Part shown: piece by piece, positions 17,912-25,652 of the stretch
How positions within the stretch are numbered: position 1 is the first letter of the stretch
How the letters are laid out: every line of letters begins with the position of its first letter
NCBI RefSeq assembly: GCF_002796605.1
Contig: NZ_CP024923.1
Location: 1,116,001-1,180,000, forward strand
Origin: Sphingomonas psychrotolerans
Lineage (GTDB): Bacteria; Pseudomonadota; Alphaproteobacteria; Sphingomonadales; Sphingomonadaceae
Direction: 5' to 3'
Length of the DNA stretch: 64,000 nt
The notes under the pieces: model-generated
Database searches by the model: none
What the model saw: the letters and a program-made list of their open reading frames with translations, nothing else
Told to the model about the DNA's origin: nothing
Made by a program: the position numbers and the translations under genes

Positions 17912-19051
17912 ATGAACGCGCCGACCGAGGGCCAGCTCGCGCTCGCCACCCAGCTCGCCGATGGCGGCCGCCGCGACTGTGGCGCAATCGCTTATGTCGA
18001 TGCGCGCGCCTACACTAGCGCCGAACGCCACGCCGCCGAGCAGGCACGCATCTTCTCCCGCGTGCCTCTGGTCATTGCTCCGTCGGCGCTGCTCCCCGAG
18101 AACAGCATGGCGGTGCCGCACGACGGCTTCGGCAAGCCGTTGCTGATCACGCGCGACAAGCAGGGGGCGGCACATGTCTTCCTCAACGTCTGTCGCCACC
18201 GCGGCACCCGGCTGGTCGAGGGCTGTTACGCCGTGAAGTCTCCGCGCCTCGTCTGCCCCTATCATGCGTGGAGCTATGCGCTCGACGGTCGCCTCGTCGG
18301 ACTCCCGCGCGCCGATACCTTCCCCGGGCTCGACAAGACCGAACACGGACTGAAGCGCCTGCCTACCCACGAAGCCGGCGGTCTGATCTGGTTCGCCTTC
18401 GACGAATCGGCGAAGTTCGCCGAGGCCGAGACTCTCGCGCGCGATTTCGAAGCGTTCGATCTCGCCGGCCAGCATCTGTTCCGCCGCCGCAGCCACGATG
18501 TCCGCGCCAACTGGAAGCTGGTCATGGACGCGTTTCTGGAGGGCTATCACATCCAGCGCCTCCACGCCGGCACGATCGCGCCGTTCTTCAAGGACGGCAT
18601 CTCGACCGCCGACAGCATCGGTCCGCACCAGCGCTCGGCGGTCGGCCGCGAGGCGGCGCTCGCCGCCTTGTCGTCGAGCGACTGGGCGACGTTGCGCAGT
18701 GCGATCACCTACACCTATCAGATGTTCCCCGGCGCGGTGCTCGTGGTCAGCCCCGATTACATCAATCTGATGGTGTTGATGCCGCAGGCGCCCGATCGCG
18801 TGCTGGTCGAGGATTTCATGCTGATCCCGGCGGCGCCGGCGACCGAAAAGGCGCTGGCGCATTGGGAGAAGTCCTGGGACTTGCTCGACGGCGGCGTCTT
18901 CGCCGCGGAGGATTTTCGCGCCTGCGAGCTCGGCCAGCAGGGCCTCGCCTCCGGCGCGATCGAGCGATTGACCTTGGGCACGCTCGAGCTCGGCATCCGG
19001 CAGTTCCACGACGCCGTCGAGGCCCGACTCCGGGCTACGCAAGAACCCTGA
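17912..19051 (+). CDS. Rieske non-heme iron oxygenase, alpha subunit family
   Basis: The 379-residue protein has a Rieske centre (CRHRG with Cys94 and His96; CPYHAW with Cys115 and His118). The mononuclear iron site is in MDAFLEGYHIQRLH (Asp206, His213, His218), with an acidic ligand likely in AAEDFRACE. Family members hydroxylate aromatic rings or demethylate quaternary amines using a separate reductase. No reductase or beta subunit gene is adjacent, so the substrate is unknown. ATG 17912 follows GGAGAGGAAGG. It diverges from the AmpG-like gene across 57 bases. Confidence 0.92.
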   Translation: MNAPTEGQLALATQLADGGRRDCGAIAYVDARAYTSAERHAAEQARIFSRVPLVIAPSALLPENSMAVPHDGFGKPLLITRDKQGAAHVFLNVCRHRGTRLVEGCYAVKSPRLVCPYHAWSYALDGRLVGLPRADTFPGLDKTEHGLKRLPTHEAGGLIWFAFDESAKFAEAETLARDFEAFDLAGQHLFRRRSHDVRANWKLVMDAFLEGYHIQRLHAGTIAPFFKDGISTADSIGPHQRSAVGREAALAALSSSDWATLRSAITYTYQMFPGAVLVVSPDYINLMVLMPQAPDRVLVEDFMLIPAAPATEKALAHWEKSWDLLDGGVFAAEDFRACELGQQGLASGAIERLTLGTLELGIRQFHDAVEARLRATQEP

Positions 19052-19078
19052 GCGGGTCAGCTGCGGCCCATACTGCCC

Positions 19079-19084
19079 TATAAT
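19079..19084 (+). promoter_or_regulatory. candidate -10 element (TATAAT) ahead of two small membrane proteins
   Basis: A perfect TATAAT stands 29 bases before the ATG at 19113 in a locally AT-richer stretch after the Rieske gene. No convincing TTGACA is found at 17 bases, so the promoter is only suggested. Confidence 0.35.
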
Positions 19085-19112
19085 AGATTAAGCCGTTGCA
19101 GGAATTGTGAAG

Positions 19113-19244
19113 ATGTCCGCTGCTGTCGCCCACCGCGCACTCGCGCCGAATACCAGCCCCTCCGCCGACGGCGCCCTGCGCGTTGTGGTGTCGCTGTCGC
19201 TGCTGTCGTGGCTCACCGTCGTGCTCGCGCTATTCTGGCATTGA
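19113..19244 (+). CDS. tiny membrane protein (43 aa)
   Basis: ATG 19113 opens a 43-residue reading frame beginning MSAAVAHRALAPNTSPSADG and ending in one hydrophobic helix (VVVSLSLLSWLTVVLALFW). A single-span membrane peptide is likely. The stop (TGA 19242-19244) overlaps a TTG start for the next small frame. I do not recognise a family. The adjoining frame of similar character and the upstream TATAAT support a real transcript. Confidence 0.5.
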   Translation: MSAAVAHRALAPNTSPSADGALRVVVSLSLLSWLTVVLALFWH

Positions 19245-19396
19245 GCAGGCCCGTGCTCCACACCCCCGTTCCCGATCGCATCGCCCCCGCCGTCGACGAG
19301 TGGCGCCTGCCGCCAGCCGCCGGCATCCTGATCGCCATGACGGGCTCGGCAGTTGTGTGGGGTGCGATTTACCTGGGCTGCGTCCTCGCCCTCTGA
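19241..19396 (+). CDS. tiny membrane protein (about 51 aa)
   Basis: TTG at 19241 overlaps the preceding stop (TTGA); GTG at 19253 is an alternative start. The product reads SRPVLHTPVPDRIAPAVDEW followed by a hydrophobic helix (AGILIAMTGSAVVWGAIYLG) and ends at 19396. A Pro-rich head and a single C-terminal membrane span match the layout of the preceding peptide, so the two may be a pair. Function unknown. Confidence 0.45.
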   Translation: MSRPVLHTPVPDRIAPAVDEWRLPPAAGILIAMTGSAVVWGAIYLGCVLAL

Positions 19397-19405
19397 TCTG
19401 GCCGC

Positions 19406-19840
19406 TCAGCCAGCGTCGAGGAAGAGGCTGAAGCTGCCGGGAAGCTTCCCCGGCTTCTTGCCACCGAGCACTGCCTCGATCCCGACGATCGCCGCGAGCA
19501 GATCGCGCTGCGGATAGGGTTTGGCGAGGCATCCCGCCGCCAGTTCGCGCGCTTCGCCCGGGCAATTCCCGGTGACGAACAACACCTGCACCCCGCGCGC
19601 ATGCGCCTCCCGCGCCACGTCGACTCCGCTGCCGTCGGCGAGATGCACGTCGACCAATATAAGATCGATCGCCGCGTCGCGCGCAATCACGTCCAGCGCC
19701 CCCGCGACCGAATCGATCGTCGCGACCACCTCGAATCCCTCGCTGCTCAGAAAATGCTCGGTATCGAACGCGACCAGCGGCTCGTCCTCCACCAGCAGCA
19801 CCCGCTCGATCAGCCGCTTTTTCTTCGCGAACATCCCCAC
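19406..19840 (-). CDS. stand-alone response regulator receiver protein
   Basis: The 144-residue protein is a single CheY-like receiver domain with LLVEDEPLVAFD (acidic pocket), the phospho-acceptor region ILVDVHLADGSG, the switch threonine in VLFVTGNCP, and the lysine in CLAKPYPQRDLL. No output domain follows; the tail is short and basic. Such proteins relay phosphate or act by protein contact. No histidine kinase is adjacent. It is convergent with the small membrane genes, ending nine bases after them. Confidence 0.88.
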   Translation of the reverse strand: MGMFAKKKRLIERVLLVEDEPLVAFDTEHFLSSEGFEVVATIDSVAGALDVIARDAAIDLILVDVHLADGSGVDVAREAHARGVQVLFVTGNCPGEARELAAGCLAKPYPQRDLLAAIVGIEAVLGGKKPGKLPGSFSLFLDAG

Positions 19841-19952
19841 GCCTTCATCCGCGGCGTGGCCCCATGCCCCCGCAAGCCGCTCCTAACGCCCGGGATCTCC
19901 CGCACGCCGCAATAATTTTTGCCGTGCGCAGCATTATCGCTATATCGCCGCG

Positions 19953-21446
19953 GTGTCCCCATCCAAGCCCCCCGAAACCCAGCGCATCGCGAAGCTGCTG
20001 GCCCGTGCCGGAATCGCGTCGCGCCGCGAGATCGAACGGATGATCGCCGAAGGGCGCATCGCGCTCGACGGTGTCGTCCTCGATACCCCCGCGACGTTGC
20101 TCACCTCGCTCGACGGCGTCACCGTCGACGGCGATTCGGTTGCCGCGCCCGCCCCGGCGCGGCTGTTCCGCTATCACAAGCCCGCCGGCCTGCTCACCAC
20201 CGAGCACGATCCCGCCGGCCGCCCGATCATCTACGATCGGCTGCCGGAGGGCCTGCCGCGCGTAATGCCGGTCGGCCGGCTCGACCTGAGCACCGAGGGG
20301 CTGCTGCTCCTCACCACCGACGGCGAGCTCAAACGCGCGCTCGAGCTTCCCGCCACCGGCGTGGAGCGCAGCTATCGCGCCCGCGCCTACGGCCAGATCA
20401 GCCAGCCCCAGCTCGAGGAGCTGATGCTCGGCGTCGAGATCGAAGGCGTGCGCTACGGCCCGATCAACGCCAATATCGAACGCCGCACCGGTGCGAACGT
20501 CTGGATCGAAATGACGTTGACCGAGGGAAAAAACCGCGAGGTCCGCCGCGTGCTCGAATATCTCGGACTCGAAGTGAACCGGCTGATCCGCACGCGTTAC
20601 GGCCCCTTCTGGCTCGGCGACTTGCCCCCCGGCGATGTCGACGAGGTCCGCCAGAACGATCTGATCACCTTCCGCACCGTGCTGACGAATCCCGGCGGCG
20701 GCAAGGCGGCGTCAAATCTGCAATTCGCAGTGCGCGCGCGCGTCGCCGAGCCGGCGCCCAAACCGCAACCGGTGATCGAACCCGATCGCCGCCTCCGCCG
20801 AGCGCCGGCAAAGGCCGCGCCCGCGCCTGCCGAGCCGAACGGCCCGCGCTTCACCCCCCGCGCCACGCCCCCGGCGCGCGAAGAGCGGCGCCCGACAGGC
20901 GGTGCCGGCCGCGACGCAGGTAGCAAAACCTTCGGCCGCAGCGATCGCGAATCCCGTTTCAAGCCCGGCACGAAGCCGGCAGGCCGTGACGAACGTCCCA
21001 CGCGCGCTGACACGCCGTCGCGCGAGGAGCGCCGTCCGACGGGCACCGCGGGCCGCGACGCCGGCGGCAAAGCCTTTGGTCGCAGCGAGCGTCCGGTGCG
21101 CAGCGAAGCCCGCCCGACCGGCAGCGACTCCCGTTTCAAGCCCGGCGCCAGGGCGCCGGCCCGTGTCGAACGCCCCGTGCGCGACGACGCCCGCCCCCCG
21201 GCGAAGGAAGCGCGCTTCACGCCGCGTGGCACGCCGCCGGCCCATGCCGGGCGTCCGCCGCGTGAGGAGGCACGCCAGGTCGACAAGCCCGCGCGCGCAG
21301 CGCGCGCCAAGGCGCATCGCGACCAGCAGGACCCGCGCGCCGGCGAAATCGTCGATCGGCCTCGCGCCGGTCGCCCAAGCAAAGGGCCGGCCGGCGGTCG
21401 CGGGAAGCCCGCCCGGCCTGCGCGCCCGCCGCGGACGCGGAAATAA
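19953..21446 (+). CDS. RsuA/RluB-type rRNA pseudouridine synthase with long disordered C-terminal tail
   Basis: GTG 19953 starts a 497-residue protein. Residues 8-65 are an S4 RNA-binding domain (QRIAKLLARAGIASRREIER). Residues 68-240 are the RsuA/RluB/E/F catalytic domain with HKPAGLLTTEHDPAGRP, the catalytic aspartate in VGRLDLSTEGLLLLT (Asp111), and EGKNREVRRVLEYLGLEVNR. The remaining 250 or so residues are Arg/Pro/Ala-rich, repetitive and without predicted fold. Likely target is 23S rRNA (RluB-like) by analogy. It overlaps rsmD by one base (TAATG), a sensible ribosome-modification pair. Confidence 0.92.
   Translation: MSPSKPPETQRIAKLLARAGIASRREIERMIAEGRIALDGVVLDTPATLLTSLDGVTVDGDSVAAPAPARLFRYHKPAGLLTTEHDPAGRPIIYDRLPEGLPRVMPVGRLDLSTEGLLLLTTDGELKRALELPATGVERSYRARAYGQISQPQLEELMLGVEIEGVRYGPINANIERRTGANVWIEMTLTEGKNREVRRVLEYLGLEVNRLIRTRYGPFWLGDLPPGDVDEVRQNDLITFRTVLTNPGGGKAASNLQFAVRARVAEPAPKPQPVIEPDRRLRRAPAKAAPAPAEPNGPRFTPRATPPAREERRPTGGAGRDAGSKTFGRSDRESRFKPGTKPAGRDERPTRADTPSREERRPTGTAGRDAGGKAFGRSERPVRSEARPTGSDSRFKPGARAPARVERPVRDDARPPAKEARFTPRGTPPAHAGRPPREEARQVDKPARAARAKAHRDQQDPRAGEIVDRPRAGRPSKGPAGGRGKPARPARPPRTRK
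20880..21167 (+). repeat. imperfect 144-bp tandem repeat in the pseudouridine synthase tail
   Basis: The segment beginning EERRPTGGAGRDAGSKTFGR at 20880 recurs as EERRPTGTAGRDAGGKAFGR at 21024, exactly 144 bases (48 codons) later. Further matches follow in each copy, for example SRFKPG. A later RFTPRGTPPA echoes RFTPRATPPA just before the first copy. This is an in-frame coding duplication that has since diverged. Confidence 0.75.
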
Positions 21447-21985
21447 TGCGGATCATCGCCGGAGAATGGCGGGGCCGCCAGCTGGTCGCGCCCAAGGGTG
21501 ACACGACTCGCCCCACCGCCGATCGTACCCGCGAGGCGTTGTTCTCGATGCTCGTCAGCCGCGTCGGCAGCTTCGAAGGACTCGCTGTCGCCGATCTGTT
21601 TGCGGGTTCGGGCGCGCTCGGGCTCGAGGCATTGTCGCGCGGCGCCGCCTCGTGCCTGTTCGTCGAGCACGACAAGGCCGCGATCGACGCGCTCAAGACC
21701 AATATCGCCAAACTGGGTGCAAAGGGCGCCGAAATCCGCGCCACCTCGGCACTGGCGCTCGGCCCGGCGGTCAAGCCGCTCGACCTGATCCTGATGGACC
21801 CGCCTTATGGCACCGGCGCTGGCGTGGTGACGCTCGACAAGCTCGGCCGCCTTGGCTGGGCCGGCCCCGCGACCTGGATCAGCATCGAGACTGCGAAGGC
21901 CGAAGAGATCGAACTCGCCGGCTTCGAAGTCGACGCGACTCGCGTTTACGGCAAGGCCCGCGTCACGCTGTTGCGGAAAGTCTGA
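21446..21985 (+). CDS. rsmD: 16S rRNA (guanine(966)-N(2))-methyltransferase
   Basis: The 179-residue protein has the RsmD start MRIIAGEWRGRQLVAPKG, PTADRTREALFSML, the SAM-binding ADLFAGSGALGLEALSRGAA, an acidic VEHDKAAI, and the catalytic MDPPYGTG. RsmD methylates G966 of 16S rRNA in the assembled small subunit. The first ATG base is shared with the stop of the pseudouridine synthase gene. Confidence 0.94.
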   Translation: MRIIAGEWRGRQLVAPKGDTTRPTADRTREALFSMLVSRVGSFEGLAVADLFAGSGALGLEALSRGAASCLFVEHDKAAIDALKTNIAKLGAKGAEIRATSALALGPAVKPLDLILMDPPYGTGAGVVTLDKLGRLGWAGPATWISIETAKAEEIELAGFEVDATRVYGKARVTLLRKV

Positions 21986-21993
21986 GCTGCCCC

Positions 21994-22067
21994 GTGCTCC
22001 GGCGAAGGCCGGAGCCCTGGAGAGCGAAGGACTACACGACCCAACGCTCCGGCCTTCGCCGGAGCAC
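21994..22067. repeat. REPIN-like inverted repeat (22-30-22)
   Basis: Left arm 21994-22015 and right arm 22046-22067 are exact reverse complements (22 of 22) around a 30-base spacer. Each arm is itself near-palindromic (CCGGCGAAGGCCGG core). An element with the same core and the same 22-30-22 geometry is at 44249-44322. It lies between rsmD and a leftward gene, so it may also end transcripts. Confidence 0.8.
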
Positions 22068-22084
22068 CAGGTGACGGGTTGAGC

Positions 22085-22258
22085 TTACATCAGCGCAGGC
22101 ACACGTTTCCCCTTGGTCCTGCTAGTCAAATGAAACAGCCGACACCGGTCGCAACGGTACGGCCTGAGCGCGAAACCAGATTGCTCGATCGCAACCAGCG
22201 CATCCCCTTCCGACGCAAACCGCTTTTTCCGCAGGCAAACGCTCAGCTTGGTCCGCAT
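22085..22258 (-). CDS. small Cys-motif protein (57 aa, PYRCDRC type)
   Basis: Leftward ATG at 22258, one base after the stop of the MFS gene, opens a 57-residue basic protein (MRTKLSVCLRKKRFASEGDA). The key segment is LRPYRCDRCRLFHLTSRTKG, in which CxxC plus a nearby histidine suggests a small zinc ribbon. Proteins with a YRCxxCxxxHLT pattern are scattered in bacteria as short uncharacterised genes. The frame is short but its composition and motif argue strongly for coding. A nucleic-acid role is possible but unproven. Confidence 0.7.
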   Translation of the reverse strand: MRTKLSVCLRKKRFASEGDALVAIEQSGFALRPYRCDRCRLFHLTSRTKGKRVPALM

Positions 22259-22259
22259 C

Positions 22260-23531
22260 TCACGCCAGGCGGCTCTTCCGCGATACCAGCGCCAGCCCCA
22301 CCAGGCTCAGTATCGCCGCGCCGGCGAGATAATAGCCCACCAGCACCAGCCCGCCTTTCTCGACCAGGGCCGCCGCGATCAGCGGCGTCAGTCCCCCGCC
22401 TATGATCCCGCCGAGATTGAAGGTCACCGACACGCCGGTATAGCGCACCCGCGCCGGAAACAGGCTCGGCAGCCAGCCGCCCAAAGGCCCATAGACGAAC
22501 CCCATCACGAACAGCCCGGCCGCCAGCCACGCGAACACGCTCGCCAGCGCCCCCGCGGTGACGAACAGCCCGATCGTCAGCCCCGCCGCAACCGTCGCGA
22601 CGCAGCCGATCGCGAGCACGCGCGTGGCGCTGCTGCGATCCGCGAGGCTGGAAGCGATCCAGATCCCTGCCGCCATGAACAGGATCGCCGCCAGCTCCAC
22701 CGCAAGGAAGGTCTCGCGATCATAGCCGAGCCCCTTCGTCGCATAGCCGATGATGAACACGGTCGAGATGTAGAACAGCGCAAAGCAGGCGACGGTGCCG
22801 ACGGTCCCCGCCAGCGTCGGCAGCCAGTGGTCGCGAAACAGCTCGCCTACCGGAATGCGCGGCGGCGGTGCGCTTTCCTGCGCAGCGACGAATGCCGGCG
22901 TCTCGGTCAGCTTGACCCGCACCCACAGCCCCAGCCCGACCAGCACCGCGCTGGCAAGGAACGGCAGCCGCCAGCCCCATTCGCGGAACTGGTCGTCGCT
23001 CAGCAGCGCGCCGAGCAGCAGGAAGAAGCCGTTGGCGAAGATGAACCCCACCGGCGCGCCGAGCGGCGGAAACGCACCATAGCGATTGGTCCAGCCCGGC
23101 GGCGCGTTCTCGACGGCGAGCAGCGACGCCCCGCCCCATTCACCCCCCAGCCCGAGCCCTTGGCCGAAGCGGAGCAGACAGAGCAGGGCAGGCGCCACCC
23201 AGCCGATCATCGCATAGGTCGGCAGGAAGGCGATCAGGACGGTCGAGATGCCCATCAGCATCAGCGAGGCGACCAAAGTCGACTTGCGCCCCATCCGATC
23301 GCCGAAATGCCCGAACACCAGCCCGCCCAGCGGGCGCGCGAAAAAGGCGACGCTGAAGCTCGCATAGGAAGCAAGCTGGGCAAGCGCGGGATCGGTCGCG
23401 GGGAAGAACAATGCCGGAAACACCAAGGCCGCGGCCGTCGCGTAGATGTAGAAGTCGTAGAACTCGACCGAAGTCCCCACCAGGCTCGCGAACAGGATGC
23501 GGCGATGCGATGCGATCGGTGCGGCGGCCAT
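22260..23531 (-). CDS. MFS transporter, metabolite:H+ symporter (MHS/ShiA-like) family
   Basis: The 423-residue protein has about twelve membrane segments. MHS signatures include LFASLVGTSVEFYDFYIYAT in helix 1, ARPLGGLVFGHFGDRMGRKS between helices 2 and 3, and FGQGLGLGGEWGGASLL. YGPLGGWLPSLFPARVRYTG lies in the second half. Members import dicarboxylates, shikimate, proline/betaine or aromatic acids with protons; the substrate is unknown here. ATG 23531 is preferred over upstream starts because it places helix 1 at the usual position. It is followed by the 57-residue Cys-motif gene. Confidence 0.88.
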   Translation of the reverse strand: MAAAPIASHRRILFASLVGTSVEFYDFYIYATAAALVFPALFFPATDPALAQLASYASFSVAFFARPLGGLVFGHFGDRMGRKSTLVASLMLMGISTVLIAFLPTYAMIGWVAPALLCLLRFGQGLGLGGEWGGASLLAVENAPPGWTNRYGAFPPLGAPVGFIFANGFFLLLGALLSDDQFREWGWRLPFLASAVLVGLGLWVRVKLTETPAFVAAQESAPPPRIPVGELFRDHWLPTLAGTVGTVACFALFYISTVFIIGYATKGLGYDRETFLAVELAAILFMAAGIWIASSLADRSSATRVLAIGCVATVAAGLTIGLFVTAGALASVFAWLAAGLFVMGFVYGPLGGWLPSLFPARVRYTGVSVTFNLGGIIGGGLTPLIAAALVEKGGLVLVGYYLAGAAILSLVGLALVSRKSRLA

Positions 23532-23657
23532 GGACTTCCCCTTCCCGCCCTCTCCTAGGAAAGAAGCCGGCGCTTGGGGAGCCCCGTTCATCGGCCGGAC
23601 AGTTTCGCCTGTGTATCGAACTCCCACGATCGCAGCACCGGAAATAGGGAGACGGCC

Positions 23658-23843
23658 ATGCGCGAGTCAGCAGGACGCCGGCTGGTATTCGCAACGCTCT
23701 TCGCGCTGGTCGCGGGCGTTCTGGTCCATTTCTACAATCCCGTGGATCACGTCCGCGCGGACCTTCGCGCCGACGGCAGCGGAGTCAAACTCAGCCTCGA
23801 AATCGCCGCGCACGCGATTGAAAAGGTCTGCTGGCGCGCCTGA
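23658..23843 (+). CDS. small membrane-anchored hypothetical protein (61 aa)
   Basis: ATG 23658 with a GGGAGACGG site opens a 61-residue frame: one hydrophobic helix (LVFATLFALVAGVLVHFYNP), then a polar tail with VRADLRADGSGVKLSLEI. No family is recognised. The following 230 bases up to the halogenase gene hold no further convincing gene. Confidence 0.4.
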   Translation: MRESAGRRLVFATLFALVAGVLVHFYNPVDHVRADLRADGSGVKLSLEIAAHAIEKVCWRA

Positions 23844-24073
23844 CGCCCCGCTCATAGCCAACTGGGTTGAGAATGCATTCAGCCCGCGCGGCAACAGCGA
23901 AAGCCAGCGCGCCGGTCTGGTAGCGCGAGTGTCGAGAAGCGAATACCTTCCACTTTTCCTGAGCTGAACGGCAACAATTGCGTCTGCCAGCAGCCGCGCA
24001 TCGCCGCGGCAAAATCCACAGCGGGCCAAGCCGCGCCCTGTCCCCGCCCCCGGCTTCCCGCTATCATGCCCTG

Positions 24074-25606
24074 ATGGCGGAGAAGCGCGAAGTTCTGGTG
24101 GTGGGCGGCGGCACGGCCGGGTGGATCACGGCCGCCTATCTTGCGCGCTTCTTCGAGGGGCGAGTCGGCGTGACATTGCTCGAATCGCCCGAGATCGGCA
24201 TCATCGGCGTCGGCGAGGGCGCCTTCCCGACGATCCGGAACACGCTCAAATTCCTCGGGATCGACGAGAGCCATTTCATCCGCGCCGCGTCGGCCACTTT
24301 CAAGCAGGGCATCCGCTTCGACGACTGGCTCCACGCCCCCGCGTCCGACGGCACCCGCCATCATTATCTCCATCCCTTCGAGGCGCCGTTTCAGGCCGAA
24401 GCGAGCGGGCTCGTTCCCTATTGGCTGCTCCAGGATGAGGCCACTCGCGCGCCCTTCGCGGAGGCAGTGACGATCCAGAACCGCGTCGCCGAGGCGCAGC
24501 GCGCACCCAAGCGATCCGGCGAAGGCGACTATGCCGGCCCGCTCAATTACGCCTATCATTTCGATGCGGCGCGGCTCGCCGAAGTGATCGCCGCGCGCGC
24601 CGTCGAACTCGGGGTGCGGCATCTGGCGGGGCGGCTCACGCACGTAGAGCTGGCAGAGGATGGCAGCGTCGCCGGGGTGGTCACCGACGCGCACGGCGCA
24701 CTCGCCGCCGACCTCTATATCGATTGTTCGGGCTTCCGCGCAGAGCTGATCGGCAACGCTCTGGGGGTACCGCTCAAATCGGTGAAGCACCTCTTGTTCA
24801 CCGATCGCGCGCTCGCCTGCAAGATCCCCTATGACCGCCCCGACGCGCCGATCGCGAGTTTCACCATCGCTACCGCGCATGCCGCGGGCTGGACGTGGGA
24901 TATCGGATTGCAGGGCGCGCGCGGGATCGGCTGCGTCTGGTCTTCAGCGCACATGTCCGACGAGGACGCAGCGGCGGTGCTGCGCGATTATGTCGGGCAT
25001 GACGCGTTTGCGGCGCGCATGATCCCGTTCGAGCCCGGCTATCGCGAGGCGCAATGGGTCAAGAATTGCGTCGCGGTCGGGCTGTCGGGCGGGTTCCTCG
25101 AGCCATTGGAATCTACGGGCGTGGTGCTGATCGAGGCGGCGGTGGCGATGATCGCCGAGCTGTTTCCGCTGGGTGGCCCCGCCGACGCGCCCGCCGCGCG
25201 GTTCAACCAGCTGATCGCGGCGCGCTACGAGAGCATCATCAACTTTTTGAAACTGCATTATTGCCTGAGCCGGCGCAGCGAGCCCTTCTGGCGCGACAAT
25301 GCCGATCCTGCATCGATTCCGCCCGCGCTGCAGGCACTGCTGGGCGAATGGCGCCGGCGTCCGCCGAGCCGCTTCGATTTCCTGCTCGATCTCGAGAGCT
25401 TCGCCTTCTTCAACTATCAGTACATCCTCTACGGGATGGAATTCCGCACCGATCTGTCCGGAAGCCGCGGCGATTTCCCCGCGATGGCGGCGGCCGAGAA
25501 ATTGTTCGCCCGCATCCGCGGCTTCGGCGAACGCGCCACCGCGGATTTGCCGAGCCACCGCACACTGATCCGCCAGATCAACGAAGGCCTGTCGCTGGCG
25601 GGGTGA
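24074..25606 (+). CDS. FAD-dependent (tryptophan) halogenase family protein
   Basis: The 510-residue flavoprotein has the FAD-binding VVGGGTAGWITAAYLARF (residues 9-26), PEIGIIGVGEGAFPTI, and the lysine that forms the chloramine intermediate in PrnA-type halogenases in ATFKQGIRFDDW (Lys77). The catalytic glutamate is in GFLEPLESTGV (Glu346). The family motif WxWxIP is altered to WTWDIG (residues 273-278). Relatives halogenate tryptophan or other indoles with a flavin reductase. Many sphingomonad copies neighbour TonB receptors, but none is here. Substrate unknown; family assignment is firm. Confidence 0.9.
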   Translation: MAEKREVLVVGGGTAGWITAAYLARFFEGRVGVTLLESPEIGIIGVGEGAFPTIRNTLKFLGIDESHFIRAASATFKQGIRFDDWLHAPASDGTRHHYLHPFEAPFQAEASGLVPYWLLQDEATRAPFAEAVTIQNRVAEAQRAPKRSGEGDYAGPLNYAYHFDAARLAEVIAARAVELGVRHLAGRLTHVELAEDGSVAGVVTDAHGALAADLYIDCSGFRAELIGNALGVPLKSVKHLLFTDRALACKIPYDRPDAPIASFTIATAHAAGWTWDIGLQGARGIGCVWSSAHMSDEDAAAVLRDYVGHDAFAARMIPFEPGYREAQWVKNCVAVGLSGGFLEPLESTGVVLIEAAVAMIAELFPLGGPADAPAARFNQLIAARYESIINFLKLHYCLSRRSEPFWRDNADPASIPPALQALLGEWRRRPPSRFDFLLDLESFAFFNYQYILYGMEFRTDLSGSRGDFPAMAAAEKLFARIRGFGERATADLPSHRTLIRQINEGLSLAG

Positions 25607-25612
25607 AAGATA

Positions 25613-25639
25613 CCCGCCCCGCGACTCGCGCGGGACGGG
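25613..25639. terminator. hairpin between convergent halogenase and antiporter genes
   Basis: The arm at 25613-25623 pairs with 25627-25639 with one mismatch and one bulge (CCCGCCCCGCG against CGCGCGGGACGGG). It sits between two convergent genes. There is no T-run, so termination is a guess from position and stability. Confidence 0.35.
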
Positions 25640-25652
25640 CACAGGAGGAAAG

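Noticed and set aside
23844..24073. Extra gene ahead of the halogenase
   Set aside because: Open frames here are Arg/Ser-rich and lack a plausible start. The stretch appears to be non-coding.
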